Below are positions 35,129 through 46,761 of a DNA stretch of 64,000 nt, in pieces. The notes beneath the pieces were generated by a model. It was not told the DNA's origin and did no database searches. It was given only the letters and a program-made list of their open reading frames with translations. The position numbers were made by a program, and so were the translations under genes. Position 1 is the first letter of the stretch, and each line of letters starts with the position of its first letter. The stretch lies in assembly GCA_030063045.1 (NCBI GenBank), contig JAQSEB010000111.1, forward strand, positions 1,302,001 to 1,366,000, read 5' to 3'. This stretch comes from Pratylenchus scribneri. Its lineage: Eukaryota > Nematoda > Chromadorea > Rhabditida > Pratylenchidae.

Positions 35129-37319
35129 TCAAACAACCACATGGCCCTTGCAGGATTCTTCAATACGAAGCAAATTGAATAAATCCGAAATGGAAGCATC
35201 TTCCAGCATCATTTTGACGGCACTCTGAAACAAATTTGATTGAGAATTTTATATGAGAATGTGAATGAATTTACCTCCAATTTTGGAATTAAAAGAAACA
35301 AATTGGCACTGAAAAATAATTAAAATTATTTATTATTAGTAAATGAATTTATAATTTCACGTCTTTAGAGTGACATCCTCTTCAGAAAGACCCAAACTTC
35401 GATAATATTTATGCAAATCAATGATTATTTCATTGCGAATTTGCAAGGCTAATTGCAATGTTTGCGGTGAAATTTCAGGGGCGGCTGAAATTAAAATTCT
35501 TTTATTTCAAAATTAAAATTATTTTTTTCACATACAATCAGTCCATAAAAACATTCCATCCAAAGCCATCAATTCTATTTCCTGAATGTCAATATTGCGC
35601 ATATGTGATACAACATTGTTGACCAAATATTGGATTGAATTGTAAAATATTCTGAATAAATAAAAGGATTTGGGATTTGGATTCTTTTATTATTTTTAGG
35701 GTGCCGTCCTATCAACCAAAAATACAAAATGTTGCATATTTTCCTATAAAAAGTACTGCTGAAATAAATGGAAAGGAGAATTTTATTTTTATGATAGAAG
35801 GAGATGCTTTACGCAAAGATTTTGGAAAGTTTTAATTAAATTTTCTGGAAAAATTTTAATTAAATTTTACGGAAAAATTTTAATTAAGTTTTCCGGAAAA
35901 ATTTTAATTAAATTTTCTGGAAAAATTTTAATTAAATTTTACGGAAAAATTTTATTTAAAGAATAGTTAACCAACAATTTTAGTTCATATTTGTTTTAAT
36001 TTAAATAAAATGGAAATTTGTAAATTTTTTTAGTATATGCAAAATATTTTGCATTTTTTAGGAAAATGCACAAATAGGATTGTTAGCCGTTGCAAATTTT
36101 TTAAAATCCTGCCTAGCAACTTGTTCTGGATCGCCAATAACTTTTTTGCTGTCCTTGAAGAATAAATGAAATTCGCTGAGTTTTACATAACCCTTAAAAT
36201 GAATAAATATATTTTAATTAAATTTAATTATTTAATTTACCCCATCCGGCATAATTAAACGATCATCTCCTTGCCCAAATATTTTGGAAGTTCTAAATGC
36301 CCGTTCGGCATTGCAAAAAATTCTGCCTGAATGATGGAATAAAATTCTCTTAAAAAATTTTTAAAATTAAATATTAATGGGCAAATGCAGCCAACTTTAT
36401 CTTCCGGTGGTAATTGGCTGAAGGGCCAAAAAAATCGCTCAATAATATCGAATTTCAAATTACCCTAAAAGAATAAAATATTTTTTAGAACAATTTCTAT
36501 TTTTTTTACCACAATTTTACATGTCATTTTGAACGTGTCAAAATGGCTACGTGGAATTTCGCCTCCGGACAATGCTTGCAAATTCGCATTATCATTGACC
36601 ATGGCAAAACCGGCTTTTCTCAGTGAAAGAAACTGATGATATCCTTCCACCATTCGATTCAAATGTTTATAATCAGTGTAGCCGCCAATCATCATATTCG
36701 TTGTACTGACCGTTTGTTCCATTGAATTTGAAGAATTACCTACGGTTGGAGAATTATAATTTAGAGAAATTCTGAATCCACCCAAATAAATATTCTGCAT
36801 TGGAATATTTGGTGGTCGCATTTCAAAAGTGGAATTGATGGTTGGTGAATTCAGTTGAGGTACAGTAGTGCTTTTTTCCTTTTCTATGTCATTATTATAC
36901 TCGTCGTCTTGGGCATTTTGAACGGCGGAAGTTTGCATTCCCTTTCCAAGACATTTTTTAAATCGACATGAACGGCACATATTTCGAGCTCCTTTTACCA
37001 AAAAATAATAATTTTCCATAAAATAATTCACCTTTATCAATTTCACATTTTCCTTCACGCTAAAATTAGTTATTTTAAATCAAAATTTTATTCCTTCTCC
37101 CTACTTTGCATGTATATTGCAATTTTTGGCTGACTGTCCGCCGAAAAAATGCGGCACATGCTCGGCATGTTGGCTGGCCAAAATGTAAGCCTAAATAATT
37201 TTTTACTGTCAATGCCAAATTCATTTCGGCCCAATTTTCTTACCATCACTTTCATCCTCGCAGACAATACAAAATCTGTCCTTGGGACGTTTCAAATTCC
37301 GCACTACAGTTGTGTTCAT
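35129..37319 (-). CDS. Nuclear hormone receptor A (tandem pair)
   Basis: Minus strand, ATG at 37319. The first zinc finger spans two exons (RFCIVCEDESDG then LHFGQPTCRACAAFFRRTVS). The second uses YTCKVGR, a mini-exon REGKCEIDKG and ARNMCRSCRFKKCLGKGM. All eight zinc ligands are present after splicing out the introns at about 37097-37060 and 37035-36995. The ligand-binding domain follows in about eight small exons: RMVEGYHQFLSLRKAGFAMV, later FKDSKKVIGDPEQVA, FYNSIQYLVNNVVSHMRNID, then ASISDLFNLLRIEESCKGHV at the C-terminus. It belongs to the expanded nematode (HNF4-derived) receptor set; ligand and targets are unknown. It sits head to tail after receptor B, with nearly the same gene structure. 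The intron near 35700-36060 contains a short tandem repeat. Confidence 0.85.
35829..35955. repeat. 24-bp tandem repeat, about five copies
   Basis: The unit is TTTTAATTAAATTTTCTGG plus AAAAA, with CTGG, ACGG and CCGG variants. It lies in an intron of nuclear receptor A and is absent at the same place in receptor B. Confidence 0.8.
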
Positions 37320-37971
37320 CTATTAAATCAAAAAAGTGAAATGAAAAATTTAATTGAAATTTAAAAATGTATATTAGGAAGTAGTTACGATTCCTTGGAT
37401 AATTGAAATTTTTATAAAAAATTATTTAAAAAATTACAAAAGATAGAAAATTATTTTGATGACAAAAAAAGGAATTAAAAGTCACATGAATGAGAATAAA
37501 GAAATACAAAATCGATAAAACCAATGATGTCTTTTTTAAACTTTTTTCTAAAGAAAATCGAATTGGCTCTGAAGAAAGGTGAAATGCGCAAAATTCAATC
37601 TCGAAAAAATTGGTAAAATTTTCTTTCTTTTTTTTATTCAATTACACTTCATTTGTCGCCACCATTTGGAAGTCCTAAATTGAAAATATAATTACTGCTG
37701 ATTAACAAATGAATTTTTGGGTAAACAATTATATATAGTTTGTTGTGAATAAACAATAATAAACTAGAAAAATACAAAATAACAATTTACGAATAATGGA
37801 AGAGAAAAATTGCTGAGCTAATTAATTTTGAATTTATTTAAATATATAATATTAATTCATGAACATATATTCAAAAGATTAACGAAGTTATAATAGATTA
37901 TAAGTAAATACTAAATACTGTATAGATTAGATTCATCAGCACCAATTTTCAATTTCCATTCATCATTCAAA

Positions 37972-39989
37972 TCAAACAACCACGTGTCCCTTGCAGGATT
38001 CTTCAATACGAAGCATATTGAATAAATCCGAAATGGAAGCATCTTCCAGCATCATTTTGACGGCACTCTGAAATAACTTTGATTTGATAATTTTTTGAAT
38101 GTGGAACTTGCCTCCAATTTTGGAATTAAAAGAAACAAATTGGCACTGAAAAAATATTATTAAAATTATTTATTAGTAAATGAATTTATAATTTCACGTC
38201 TTTAGTGTGACATCCTCTTCAGAAAGGCCCAAACTTCGATAATATTTATGCAAATCAATGATTATTTCGTTGCGAATTTGCTTGCATAATTGCAATGTTT
38301 GCGGCGTAACTTCGTTCGCTAGACAAAAAAATTGATAATTTTACAAAATTATTTTGATTCACAATCAGTCCATAGAAACATTCCGCAAAGTGCCAACAAT
38401 TCCATTTCTTGCATATTTATATTTCGCATATTTGATACAACATTAGTGATCAAATATTGAATGGCATTGTGGAAAATTCTATTGAAAAAATAATAATTAA
38501 ATTAAATAATTTAATAATCTTGCCTTGCCACTTGTTCTGGATCGCCAGTGACCTTTTTGCTGTCTTTGAAGAATAAATGAAATTCACTGAGTTTTACATA
38601 ACCCTTAAAATTAATAAATTTTATTTAAAATAATTATATTTTTAATTTACCCCATCCGGCATAATTAAACGATCATCGCCGGGTCCAAACTTTTGTGATG
38701 TTCGGAATGCTCGTTCGGCATTACAAAAGAGGGAGATGTAATGTAGGAAGAGGATTTTCTGGAAATTTAATCAAGTTTTTCGAAAATGATAAATAAATTT
38801 TACTTTGTCTTCTGCAGGCAAATGACAGAATGGTAGGCAAAATCTGTCAACCATGTCATATTTTAGACTTCCCTGAAAATTATACAAAAAAGATTAAAAT
38901 GAAATGAGGAAAGCTATTTAAATTTAATATTAATTAATTTTTAAAAATAAATTTTCCCCTTTTTATGTAAATTCTTACGCCAATTTTGCAAATTTTCTTG
39001 GAATTGTCAAAATGGCTTCTGAAAATTTCCTCGCCAGTCAATCTTCGCATATTCAAATCCTCCACCATTGCATAGCTGGCTTTACGCAGTGAAAGGAATT
39101 GATGATATCCGTCGAGCATTCGATTTAAATGTTTATATTCCGGTTGACCACCAATTGCCGAATTTGAAGTGCTGACTGGTTCAATTGAGTTCGAATTGCC
39201 TTTAAAATAATTTTAAAGATTATTTTCATAATCCTAGGGTAAAAATATTATTTATAAAAGGATAAGGGATGATTCGATATTTCCAAAAAAATCTCGAAAT
39301 CGAAAAACGAAATTTCGGTGCCAAAAATTACTGAAAATTGAACCCATCCCCGAAGAGGATTAAAAGAAATTTAATTTATAGTAGTCATATTTTTTGACAC
39401 TAAAGATATTCTTCTAAAAGGATAGAAAATAAAGCGCACCCATGTAAAATGTGGTCAGATTTTGTAATTGAGTATTCGGATTCATTTCAAAGGCCGAATT
39501 GTGCGAAACAATCCCAGGCAATGTGAAACCATTTTTCTCATCCGAACCACCATCGTCTTGAACATTTTGAACGGCAGAAGTTAACATTCCTCGTTGTAAA
39601 CATTTTTTATATCGACATGAACGGCACATATTTCGAGCTCCTTTTACCAAAAAATAATAATAATTTGCCATAAAATAATTCACCTTTATCAATTTCGCAT
39701 TTTCCTTCACGCTAAAATTAGTTATTTTAAAATTATTTTCAATTTTATTCCTCCTCCCTACTTTGCATGTATATTGCAATTTTTGGCTGACTGTCCGCCG
39801 AAAAAATGCGGCACATGCGCGGCATGTTGGCTGCCCAAAATGCAGGCCTGAATCATACAAATTTATTCATTCGATCCAAAACCCAATTTACACACCATCA
39901 CTTTCATCCTCGCAAATCACACAAATTCTCTCTTTTGCCGGACGTTTCAAATTCCTTGCAGATGCTGATGTGGAATTTGTTGTATTCAT
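37972..39989 (-). CDS. Nuclear hormone receptor B (tandem pair)
   Basis: Minus strand, ATG at 39989. The layout is as in receptor A: RICVICEDESDG, then LHFGQPTCRACAAFFRRTVS, a mini-exon with the GKCE-type cysteine, and ARNMCRSCRYKKCLQRGM. Ligand-binding domain exons include RMLDGYHQFLSLRKASYAMV and the C-terminal end RIEESCKGHV, almost identical to receptor A. Even introns are shared between the two genes, for example the 40-base intron before ARNMCRSC. The pair is therefore a recent tandem duplication, or is kept alike by gene conversion. The linker between the DNA- and ligand-binding domains differs most. An intron at about 39200-39430 carries a small repeat. Confidence 0.85.
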
Positions 39990-40076
39990 TTTTTGTTGCT
40001 TTTAGCGCAGTTATATAAAATAAAAGGCGGTTAATAAATTTGAGTAAATTGCCAAGACAACCAACAATAAAAATAG

Positions 40077-40313
40077 TTAGGCCTTAAAATTTACGTATTT
40101 TGTGGTAAAATTTGGAGAATTCTCAAATTGTTGATACTCAAAACAAAAAACATAGTTCTTATATAAATCGATGTCCGCATTTTCTCCCCACTTCATTTCA
40201 TTGGGTGCTTTTGAGGTTTTGGTTGGCCTTGGGGAAATGAGAAAGAAAGAATAATATAGAATAGAGTTGGCCGTAGAGAAAATGCACAGAGCGACGAACA
40301 AATGCACAAACAA
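40077..40313 (-). CDS. Possible small secreted protein ORF
   Basis: A 78-codon frame starts with a signal-peptide-like segment (MFVHLFVALCIFSTANS). The rest is polar with a WGENADIDLYKNYVFCFEYQ stretch. There are no splice partners or known family. It lies upstream of receptor B on the same strand. Composition allows it but does not prove it. Confidence 0.25.
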   Translation of the reverse strand: MFVHLFVALCIFSTANSILYYSFFLISPRPTKTSKAPNEMKWGENADIDLYKNYVFCFEYQQFENSPNFTTKYVNFKA

Positions 40314-40744
40314 TATATTGCCTTTATTTCCATTTTTATTTTCTTTATTTATTCCCTCCTATTTTCACGTAAAAAACGCTTAATCATGTCGTAGTTTCTA
40401 ACATATAGTTTCTGACTGATGACTATTGTTTTGCCATAACATAAAATACACACTAAAAATGCATTTTAACTAATAAAAATAATACGTAATTGCAATTTAT
40501 TTTATCTCAGATTGAGAATGAAAACATCAAACATCATGGAGGAGGAAATAAATTAAAAATTCGGTTAATTATTAAAATGGAAGGTCATTTGAAGTTGCAA
40601 AACACTTCGAAAATTTTTTTAAATTAATTTAAAAAATATTATCCACTTGTGACTTATAGTTTACGCTTACCTATTTGCTTGAATTGCATTAACTAAGAGA
40701 TAAAAAATAATGAATTAAAAATTGACATAATAGTTTATGGTACT

Positions 40745-40995
40745 TGTTGAATTTGTACTTTGTAGTATCCCCTTTTTTGGTCAATCAACACTGATGAGGA
40801 AAAGTGAAGGGACCCCCTCCCCCCTTTGAGAGTTCAAGATTACGGTGTTGATTAGGGGACATTCGCGGATAGTATAACATCTAAAGTAACCCTAATCCCT
40901 AATGACCTTAATCATAATCTTGGTATTGGTATTTGGTAACCCAAAGTGGGGAGGGACCCTTTCACTTTCTCAACAAAAAAAGGTATACAATAGGT
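40745..40995. mobile_element. MITE-like element with inverted ends
   Basis: Left end: GTATCCCCTTTTTTGGTC followed by AAAGTGAAGGGACCCCCTCC. Right end: GTGGGGAGGGACCCTTTCAC followed by AAAAAAAGGTATAC. The ends are reverse complements with few changes. It is intergenic, between receptor B and the arrestin-domain gene. Confidence 0.65.
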
Positions 40996-41046
40996 TCATT
41001 GACGAATTATCTTTATGAATTTATTTTATTACAAACATTTTATCAA

Positions 41047-44000
41047 TTAATAAAATTCATTTGTTGATTTAGTTTTATCCGTCATCATTTTTTGTATTCT
41101 TCCTCTTTGCCCTCCGCCGATTGTCCTCCTTCTCTGCGAGGGACTATTCATCATTTCCGTTGTTGGCCCAGTGGCCACACTGCTCCGTCGAAAATGTTCA
41201 ACGAGCACTTCCACCGGAGGTAATGAAGATAGACGCCGCGCGAGTAGGACCCCCTCATTTTGGCCAAATTCATTTGTACCTGAGAGGCCAAAAGGCGTTC
41301 CATTCGATTGCCCTTTTCGGTTGTCTTTCTCCTCGCCAATTTGTGTATCCGGATTTGTGTTGCCCTCTATAAATTGTTGTTTTTGTTCATCCCTCAAAAC
41401 ACTCATAAATGATGTTTCTGCCCGAATTGCATTGGCCAAAATCGACACTTTTCGACTTTGTTTGCTTGAAGTTGGCAAATTCACATAGAATGGATATTTG
41501 TTGGTGAAATTCAACTGGAAATTCGAATATTATTATATTTTAAGAAATAGTAACCTCGGATTTGTTGCAAATGTACGTTTCGCCCGGTTGTCCCAGTCTA
41601 GCGCCTGCCTCCTTCCTATTCTGCATGAATAAAGCCATTGGATCACCCTCCTCGTCCAAACTCATGCTAATCGAGAATAAGCGACTGCTCCCCCGAGGAA
41701 ATGTGGCCGCCGCTTCCATTGCCGCTTTTGTGAATGAATTTTGGTGTTGTGCCAATGCTGGGGTTGGTAATTGTTCAGGCGAGGGCAATTTTCTTTGTGG
41801 CAAACTTCCAATCACAACGGGCACGTTGATTTCCATCACTTCAACACCTATTTAGTGTACTTAATTTAAAATTGTTTTTGCTTGTTTTGCACTAAATTAA
41901 TTCCGCCTGTTTTTGATTCCGCCTATTTATTAAAGCTTACTGCCGGTTTCGATTTGAGAAAATCGATAAAATTTCAAACTGGAAATGAGAAATTTTGCAC
42001 AAAAAACCAAAAAAGGAGAAATCAAAAACCGAATTTTTAAAAACCGAAAACCGATTTTCAAACCACATTCGAAAAACTGACTTTGAGCAAACCTACTATT
42101 TATTATTTATCTAAAAATTTTTATTATTACTAATTGCATGTAATTTTTTGATCTATATTTGTCTATAACAAATTTATAATTACTTGATTCAGATTTATAG
42201 CCCTAATCTTTCTATAATTAAAATTAAACCCAACCATAGACAAAATTTTTGATTAATTAATGCTTAATTCCCAATTACCCCCGGTTGTGACGCGTATACA
42301 CAGCTGATAGAGCACTTTGAGGAAGCGTTGCTCCGTTGTTGGTATGCCAGTTGCAGCCCCACTTCCAGTTACAGTATTGGAAGAATGCCTTCGATATCGT
42401 CTTGTTGTCACTTCACCAGTCCCAAGGAGGGAGCCTCTTTTAAGCTCATTTTTTGTGACATAAATGGCCTCGGGTTCCATTCCATCCAACGAATATGTAC
42501 TTCAATTAGAAAAAGGTAATTTTGAGAAAATTTGATTAAGAACAAAAGTTATTACTATACTAAATGACTAATAAGGTTTTTAATAAGCTTGCGCGAACAA
42601 GTTTTTAAAAATAATTATAAAACTTGTATTTGTAAAAAATTTAAGCTATATGACAATTGGAAATGAAATGGTGCAATGTCAATGGTGATAATGTTGAATC
42701 AATTTATTTAATCTTTTATAAAGCATTAAATCGACTACAAAATGATAATAGAAGTTTTAGACAATGTTTGAAAATTATAACCAAAACAATTAGTTCAATT
42801 AAAATTGTGATTTAGCCATTTTTAGCTATCTATAACCTTGGAAATTTCAAATATTGGTCAATTTATTTGATATAATTTTGTAGTCAATTTTATGTTCTGT
42901 AAAATGATGTATAAATTGAATCAACATCTTTTCTTTACCACCATCAACATTAGTAAACCAAAAATTTCATTGTTGAAATTTAAGGGTTCTTTCTAATTAA
43001 TTAGATATTGGAGTTAAATTTTGGTGGATGTCGGAATCGGGATTAATAATTCTAAAATTGCATTATTTTTCGACCAAATCTTTTCCCTTTTTAATATAAT
43101 ACCATATTCAATTTAATTTAAAATGATTAATTATAATGCCTAATTTTCTTCAAAAATTATCTTGCCTTGGAGGAAGTGGAGGCAAAGCAAAATTTCGTTC
43201 AATTTTCAGCCTTAATTTATAAATGCATTTCCACTTTAAATTGGCACATACACTGTCCCTTGGTCTACAAAAAGTGCCAAATTGTCTTCATGAACATCGG
43301 TAACGTCCAGTAAATTTAAATTTGATCCTTTCAGACTTCCTTGCACAACGACCACTTGTTGGAGGACGGCGGCCACTTTATCCACTCGACGATCCGTTCG
43401 ATTGTCAATTCGACCTTCAGAAAATAAATAAATTATTTTAGAATGAATTAACAATTAATTAAAATATTTCATCATTTTCGAAATTTTTACCTTCAATGAC
43501 AATATTTTCCCCACTGACAAATGCAGTCCGATTTATGGAGAAATGAAGGCGAATTTGGCCACCAGTGCAGGAAAATAGGCCAAATTTCTTTGTCAGATGG
43601 TGGCTGGCCGATTGAAAATATAAATTAGGCAAACGGGCAACATCGAAACATTCCACCAATGTGAAGCCCCTCACCGCATTGATTCGCTTTATTTCATTTG
43701 AATCTTTTGAATTTTTTTGAATTTTATTTAAAAATTAATTATTTTATAAAATTCTCAAGTAAATTTATTAAAAATTGATTTACTCGAGCATTTGTATGCC
43801 AAAGTCAGTCGAACTGAATACAAAATTGAGGCACTTTTGCCTTCCAAACTTGTGCACAGACCCTTTTGAGGGAGGCGAATCTTCAATAAAAATAAAATTA
43901 ATTAATAAAAATATTTGTGGAATGCCTCAAATTTGATGAGTTTTTCGGCACCCGATTTAATTTGCCTTTCCAATGCATTCACTTGTTGTTGGCAAAGTTT

Positions 44001-44759
44001 GGGGGCGGTCTTCTCCTCCATCGGGCTAATCAAATCGGCCTCCATTTCCAAATAGGTTTGTCCCCGACCTTGTTGCCCCTACAAAATGATTTATTTTTAC
44101 ATGACAATTCCTTGATTTTTCAGAATTTCTAATCCAATTACAAATTTAATGAAAAAATTATTTCTACAATATTTATTTTTCCTAATAAAATGCGAATTTT
44201 TGTCATTATTATTACCGTATAACTTCTTTTAATTCCCCCCCCCCCCCCCCAACTTTGAGATCCGATAGCTCTTGACAAAATGAATTTTAAAGAAATTTTA
44301 ATGCATTTTATTTTTCCCTAAAACTCTTAAAAATCCGCTATAATTTTCTATGTCCATAAATTGGGGACTAATAAGGGGAGTTATTAGATCCCAAATTTTC
44401 CCAATTTTTGAAGGGTTGAAAAATATTTCCTCACAGGTTTTTTAAAGAGATTTTACGGTAGTTTTTACAATCAAACCAACCTTGCTATTTTTGCCTTTGA
44501 CCCTTGCGCCACCGTGCACTTTCATTTTCAATTCCACAATTTCCAGCCATTGTCCATTATTATTATTATTATTATCCATCATTGCACTTTCCGTCTGTCT
44601 CTGTTCCTTTTGAGGCCTTTGACCATCCTCACTTTGTTGTCTCACTAATCCCATTGAATTTGTTGGTTGGGAGGCTCCAATCAACACAAATCCACTGATC
44701 ACATCCCCTGGGGCGAAATAAACGTCACCCTCGTCAAATTCAATGCTGAATTGGCGCAA
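41047..44759 (-). CDS. Arrestin-domain protein (ARRDC/alpha-arrestin-like)
   Basis: Minus strand, reading down from about 44759. The N-terminal arrestin strand is RQFSIEFDEGDVYFAPGDVI, with VHGGARVKGKNSKVG after an Asn-rich insert. Exons at about 44080-43920 and 43880-43785 give the middle of the N-lobe (TYLEMEADLISP; LPQKGLCTSLEGKSASILYS). At 43670-43480 the C-lobe begins (SHHLTKKFGLFSCTGGQIRL). Further exons lie at 43400-43236, 42489-42260 and 41839-41541. The last (41514-41047) is long and Ser/Arg-rich at its end. Alpha-arrestins act as adaptors in receptor traffic and ubiquitination. The acceptor at about 44776 keeps the frame open upstream (ASSAQLRQFS), so a 5' exon, perhaps at 45383-45215, may be missing. 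Two MITEs of one family flank the first exon. Confidence 0.72.
41935..42110. repeat. Dispersed repeat, copy 2 of 2
   Basis: TTGAGAAAATCGATAAAATTT, then AAAAAACCAAAAAAGGAGAA and several AAACCGA motifs, match the order seen at 12320-12490. It lies in an intron of the arrestin-domain gene. Confidence 0.5.
42655..42975. repeat. MITE-like inverted repeat
   Basis: ATGGTGATAATGTTGAATCA and TAAATCGACTACAAAATGAT on the left face ATTTTGTAGTCAATTTTATG and GAATCAACATCTTTTCTTTA on the right as reverse complements with small changes. It lies in an intron of the arrestin-domain gene. Confidence 0.6.
44214..44462. repeat. MITE-like element, TACCGTA family (copy 3)
   Basis: It starts TTACCGTATAACTTCTTTTA and ends TTTAAAGAGATTTTACGGTA, near-perfect inverted ends. 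It contains a C14 homopolymer near 44237-44250. It lies in an intron of the arrestin-domain gene. Confidence 0.75.
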
Positions 44760-44868
44760 TTGGGCAGATGAAGCCTATAGATATGAGGGAGAAAATCTAA
44801 TTTTCATTCAAATTTTATTAATAGGTATTGAATTTTTCAATAATACACAAAATTTGGCACTTTTACCG

Positions 44869-45092
44869 TAAATACTCTTTTAATTTGTCACTCTCTAATA
44901 ATTCCTCACCCTTGATTTTGAGAAATCAAACTATTGTCAGGTGAATCCATTTTCTTAGTTCTCTAAAGCTGTACAAAATCTGCTTTCTTCAAAATTGTCC
45001 ACAAATTAAGGAGTTAAACCCAAAAACTTTTCCAATTTTTAAGGGGTTGAAAAATAATTCCCCATACGGAATTAAAAGAGCATTTAAAATAT
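44869..45092. repeat. MITE-like element, TACCGTA family (copy 4)
   Basis: It starts TTACCGTAAATACTCTTTTA and ends GGAATTAAAAGAGCATTTAA. The interior motifs CATTTTCTTAGTTCTC, AATTAAGGAGTTAAA and GAAAAATAATTCCCCATACG match copies 1 to 3. Confidence 0.75.
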
Positions 45093-45970
45093 TTTTAAAA
45101 GATCGATAAAATGTGTCATTCTTCTGAAAAATATATAAAGAACAATTACTAGTAGGCTAATATTATTTATATTTTTTGCCCAATTTAAGTTCATTTCCCC
45201 AGAAAAATGACAGACCATTTGAGGTTGGCACGAACGAGTGGATATTTTCCGTGAAATGCCCTTACGAAGAGAACGTCGTTGTTGGCCTTCTTTTGGCCCA
45301 ACACATGGACTGGCATTGGAATTTTGCCGATTTTGGTGAATTTTTGAATACATCACTGTCAAATGCTCCTTTTTGATTGGCACTTTTCCCTTTTAAATTG
45401 GTAATGTTTTCTTGAACCAACGAACTTTTGGATTGAAATATGGTTCGGCGGTTTAGATGGGATTTTTATGGAAAAATTGGTCGACGAATGTTTTTGGTTT
45501 TTTCGAAAATAGACCAACCATACATTTGAGCCAATCCTCCATCCCCCCCCTCCCTCCCCCTCCACTCTATTGCGTTCAATCCGGTAATTATTTTGTCCAC
45601 ATCCACACCCATTTCACTCTTCTCATATTTCTCCCTTTTTTGTGGAACAATCCCCTCCAATTTTTTCTTTCCAAACTTGCTTCCCATAATTTTCAACATA
45701 AATAAGAATTTGGACACGAGAAACGAGAATTGCCAATGAGCCAATTTTGGCACTGACATGGATTGAATAGATATCCTCTGAATTTCATTTTTCGCATGAC
45801 CCATGCAACAAAAAAAACCCGCAATTTTGACCCATTTTTGGAGTACCAATTTCGTTTGTTCTCGGATATTTTTGGACTAAATTTGCGTCCATCAATTTAC
45901 GGCATCATCCATTTTTGGTCGATCAAAAAGGATGGAAAAAATCCTTAAAGGAACTAAAATGAAAAAGAAG
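45093..45970. other. Region between the arrestin-domain gene and the ATG2-like fragment
   Basis: Open frames occur on the minus strand at 45383-45084 (possible 5' exon of the arrestin-domain gene) and at 45849-45466 (127 codons, Lys-rich). Neither has a motif I recognise. A pyrimidine-rich run lies at 45537-45565. Confidence 0.3.
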
Positions 45971-45979
45971 GTGTAGAAA

Positions 45980-46555
45980 TTTGTTAATTTAATGCATGAA
46001 AAAGTGAATTGGTTACACTTTTTGCCAAATCCATACTCGATGCGATAGAGCCTATAAAGAAGGAAATTGCAAACAAATAATTGTGAAAAAATTAATTAAT
46101 TTAAATACCAATCAAGTTCTTGGGTATTTGTTGTGTTAATGTCGGCAATTGTTTTGAGAGTGATTTGAAGGCCACTGACTTTTATAATTGTTGAATCATT
46201 AAGTAGCCTCTTCCAAGGCACACAAACAGTGAGTTCTTCCACATATCCATCCACAAATGAAATTATTTTGATACCTGAAAATTTCATTGGATTTGTGAAC
46301 ACTTTGTGCTTTGACCTGAAGTTTCGATTCATTGATATAATCGGAATTGAGCATCACTTTTTGAACGTTTGCCGTCCCATCGGCTAAATGGAATTCCAGT
46401 TGATCGGATGCCAATTCCATTTTCAAATATTGACCCATATATCTAAGAAAGATTGTTTTATTTTCGACAAATTATTAAAATCTAACCTATGAAAAAGAAA
46501 TCTGCATAATAGTTTTGTAGAACTGAAAAATTCATCTGGCTGCCAAGTTTTTCAA
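45980..46555 (-). CDS. atg-2: ATG2-like chorein-N fragment (partial or truncated)
   Basis: Minus-strand exons at about 46527-46483, 46446-46337 and about 46271-46108 join in frame, with a possible last exon to about 45980. The peptide has CRFLFHRYMGQYLKMELASD, then QLEFHLADGTANVQKVMLNS, and later FVDGYVEELTVCVPWKRLL followed by KVSGLQITLKTI. This follows the start of ATG2 (chorein-N), where a short N-terminal helix is followed by the groove-forming strands. ATG2 is a bridge-like lipid-transfer protein in autophagosome growth. Only the first 110-130 residues are present and the frame then ends, whereas ATG2 proteins are very large. It is either a truncated paralogue or a pseudogene fragment. 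The start codon is not resolved. Confidence 0.5.
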
Positions 46556-46761
46556 TCAAAAAAAAATGACAACTGACGACCCTTCCTTCACATTCTGTAA
46601 TCCTCTATAGTCTATAGTGTATTTGGAAGAATATTCAAATTGATAAGACATTCCATCCCGTGGCATTCCATGTATTTTCCCGGTCTATTTAAGGATTCCA
46701 ATTCCTCCTTTCATTATCATTTCAGTAATTTGCAGACTGAATATTAATCAAAATTAACAAA

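Noticed and set aside
45466..45849. 127-codon minus-strand frame
   Set aside because: It might be a further exon of the ATG2-like fragment, but it shows no homology and no clean splice join, so it is not listed as a gene.
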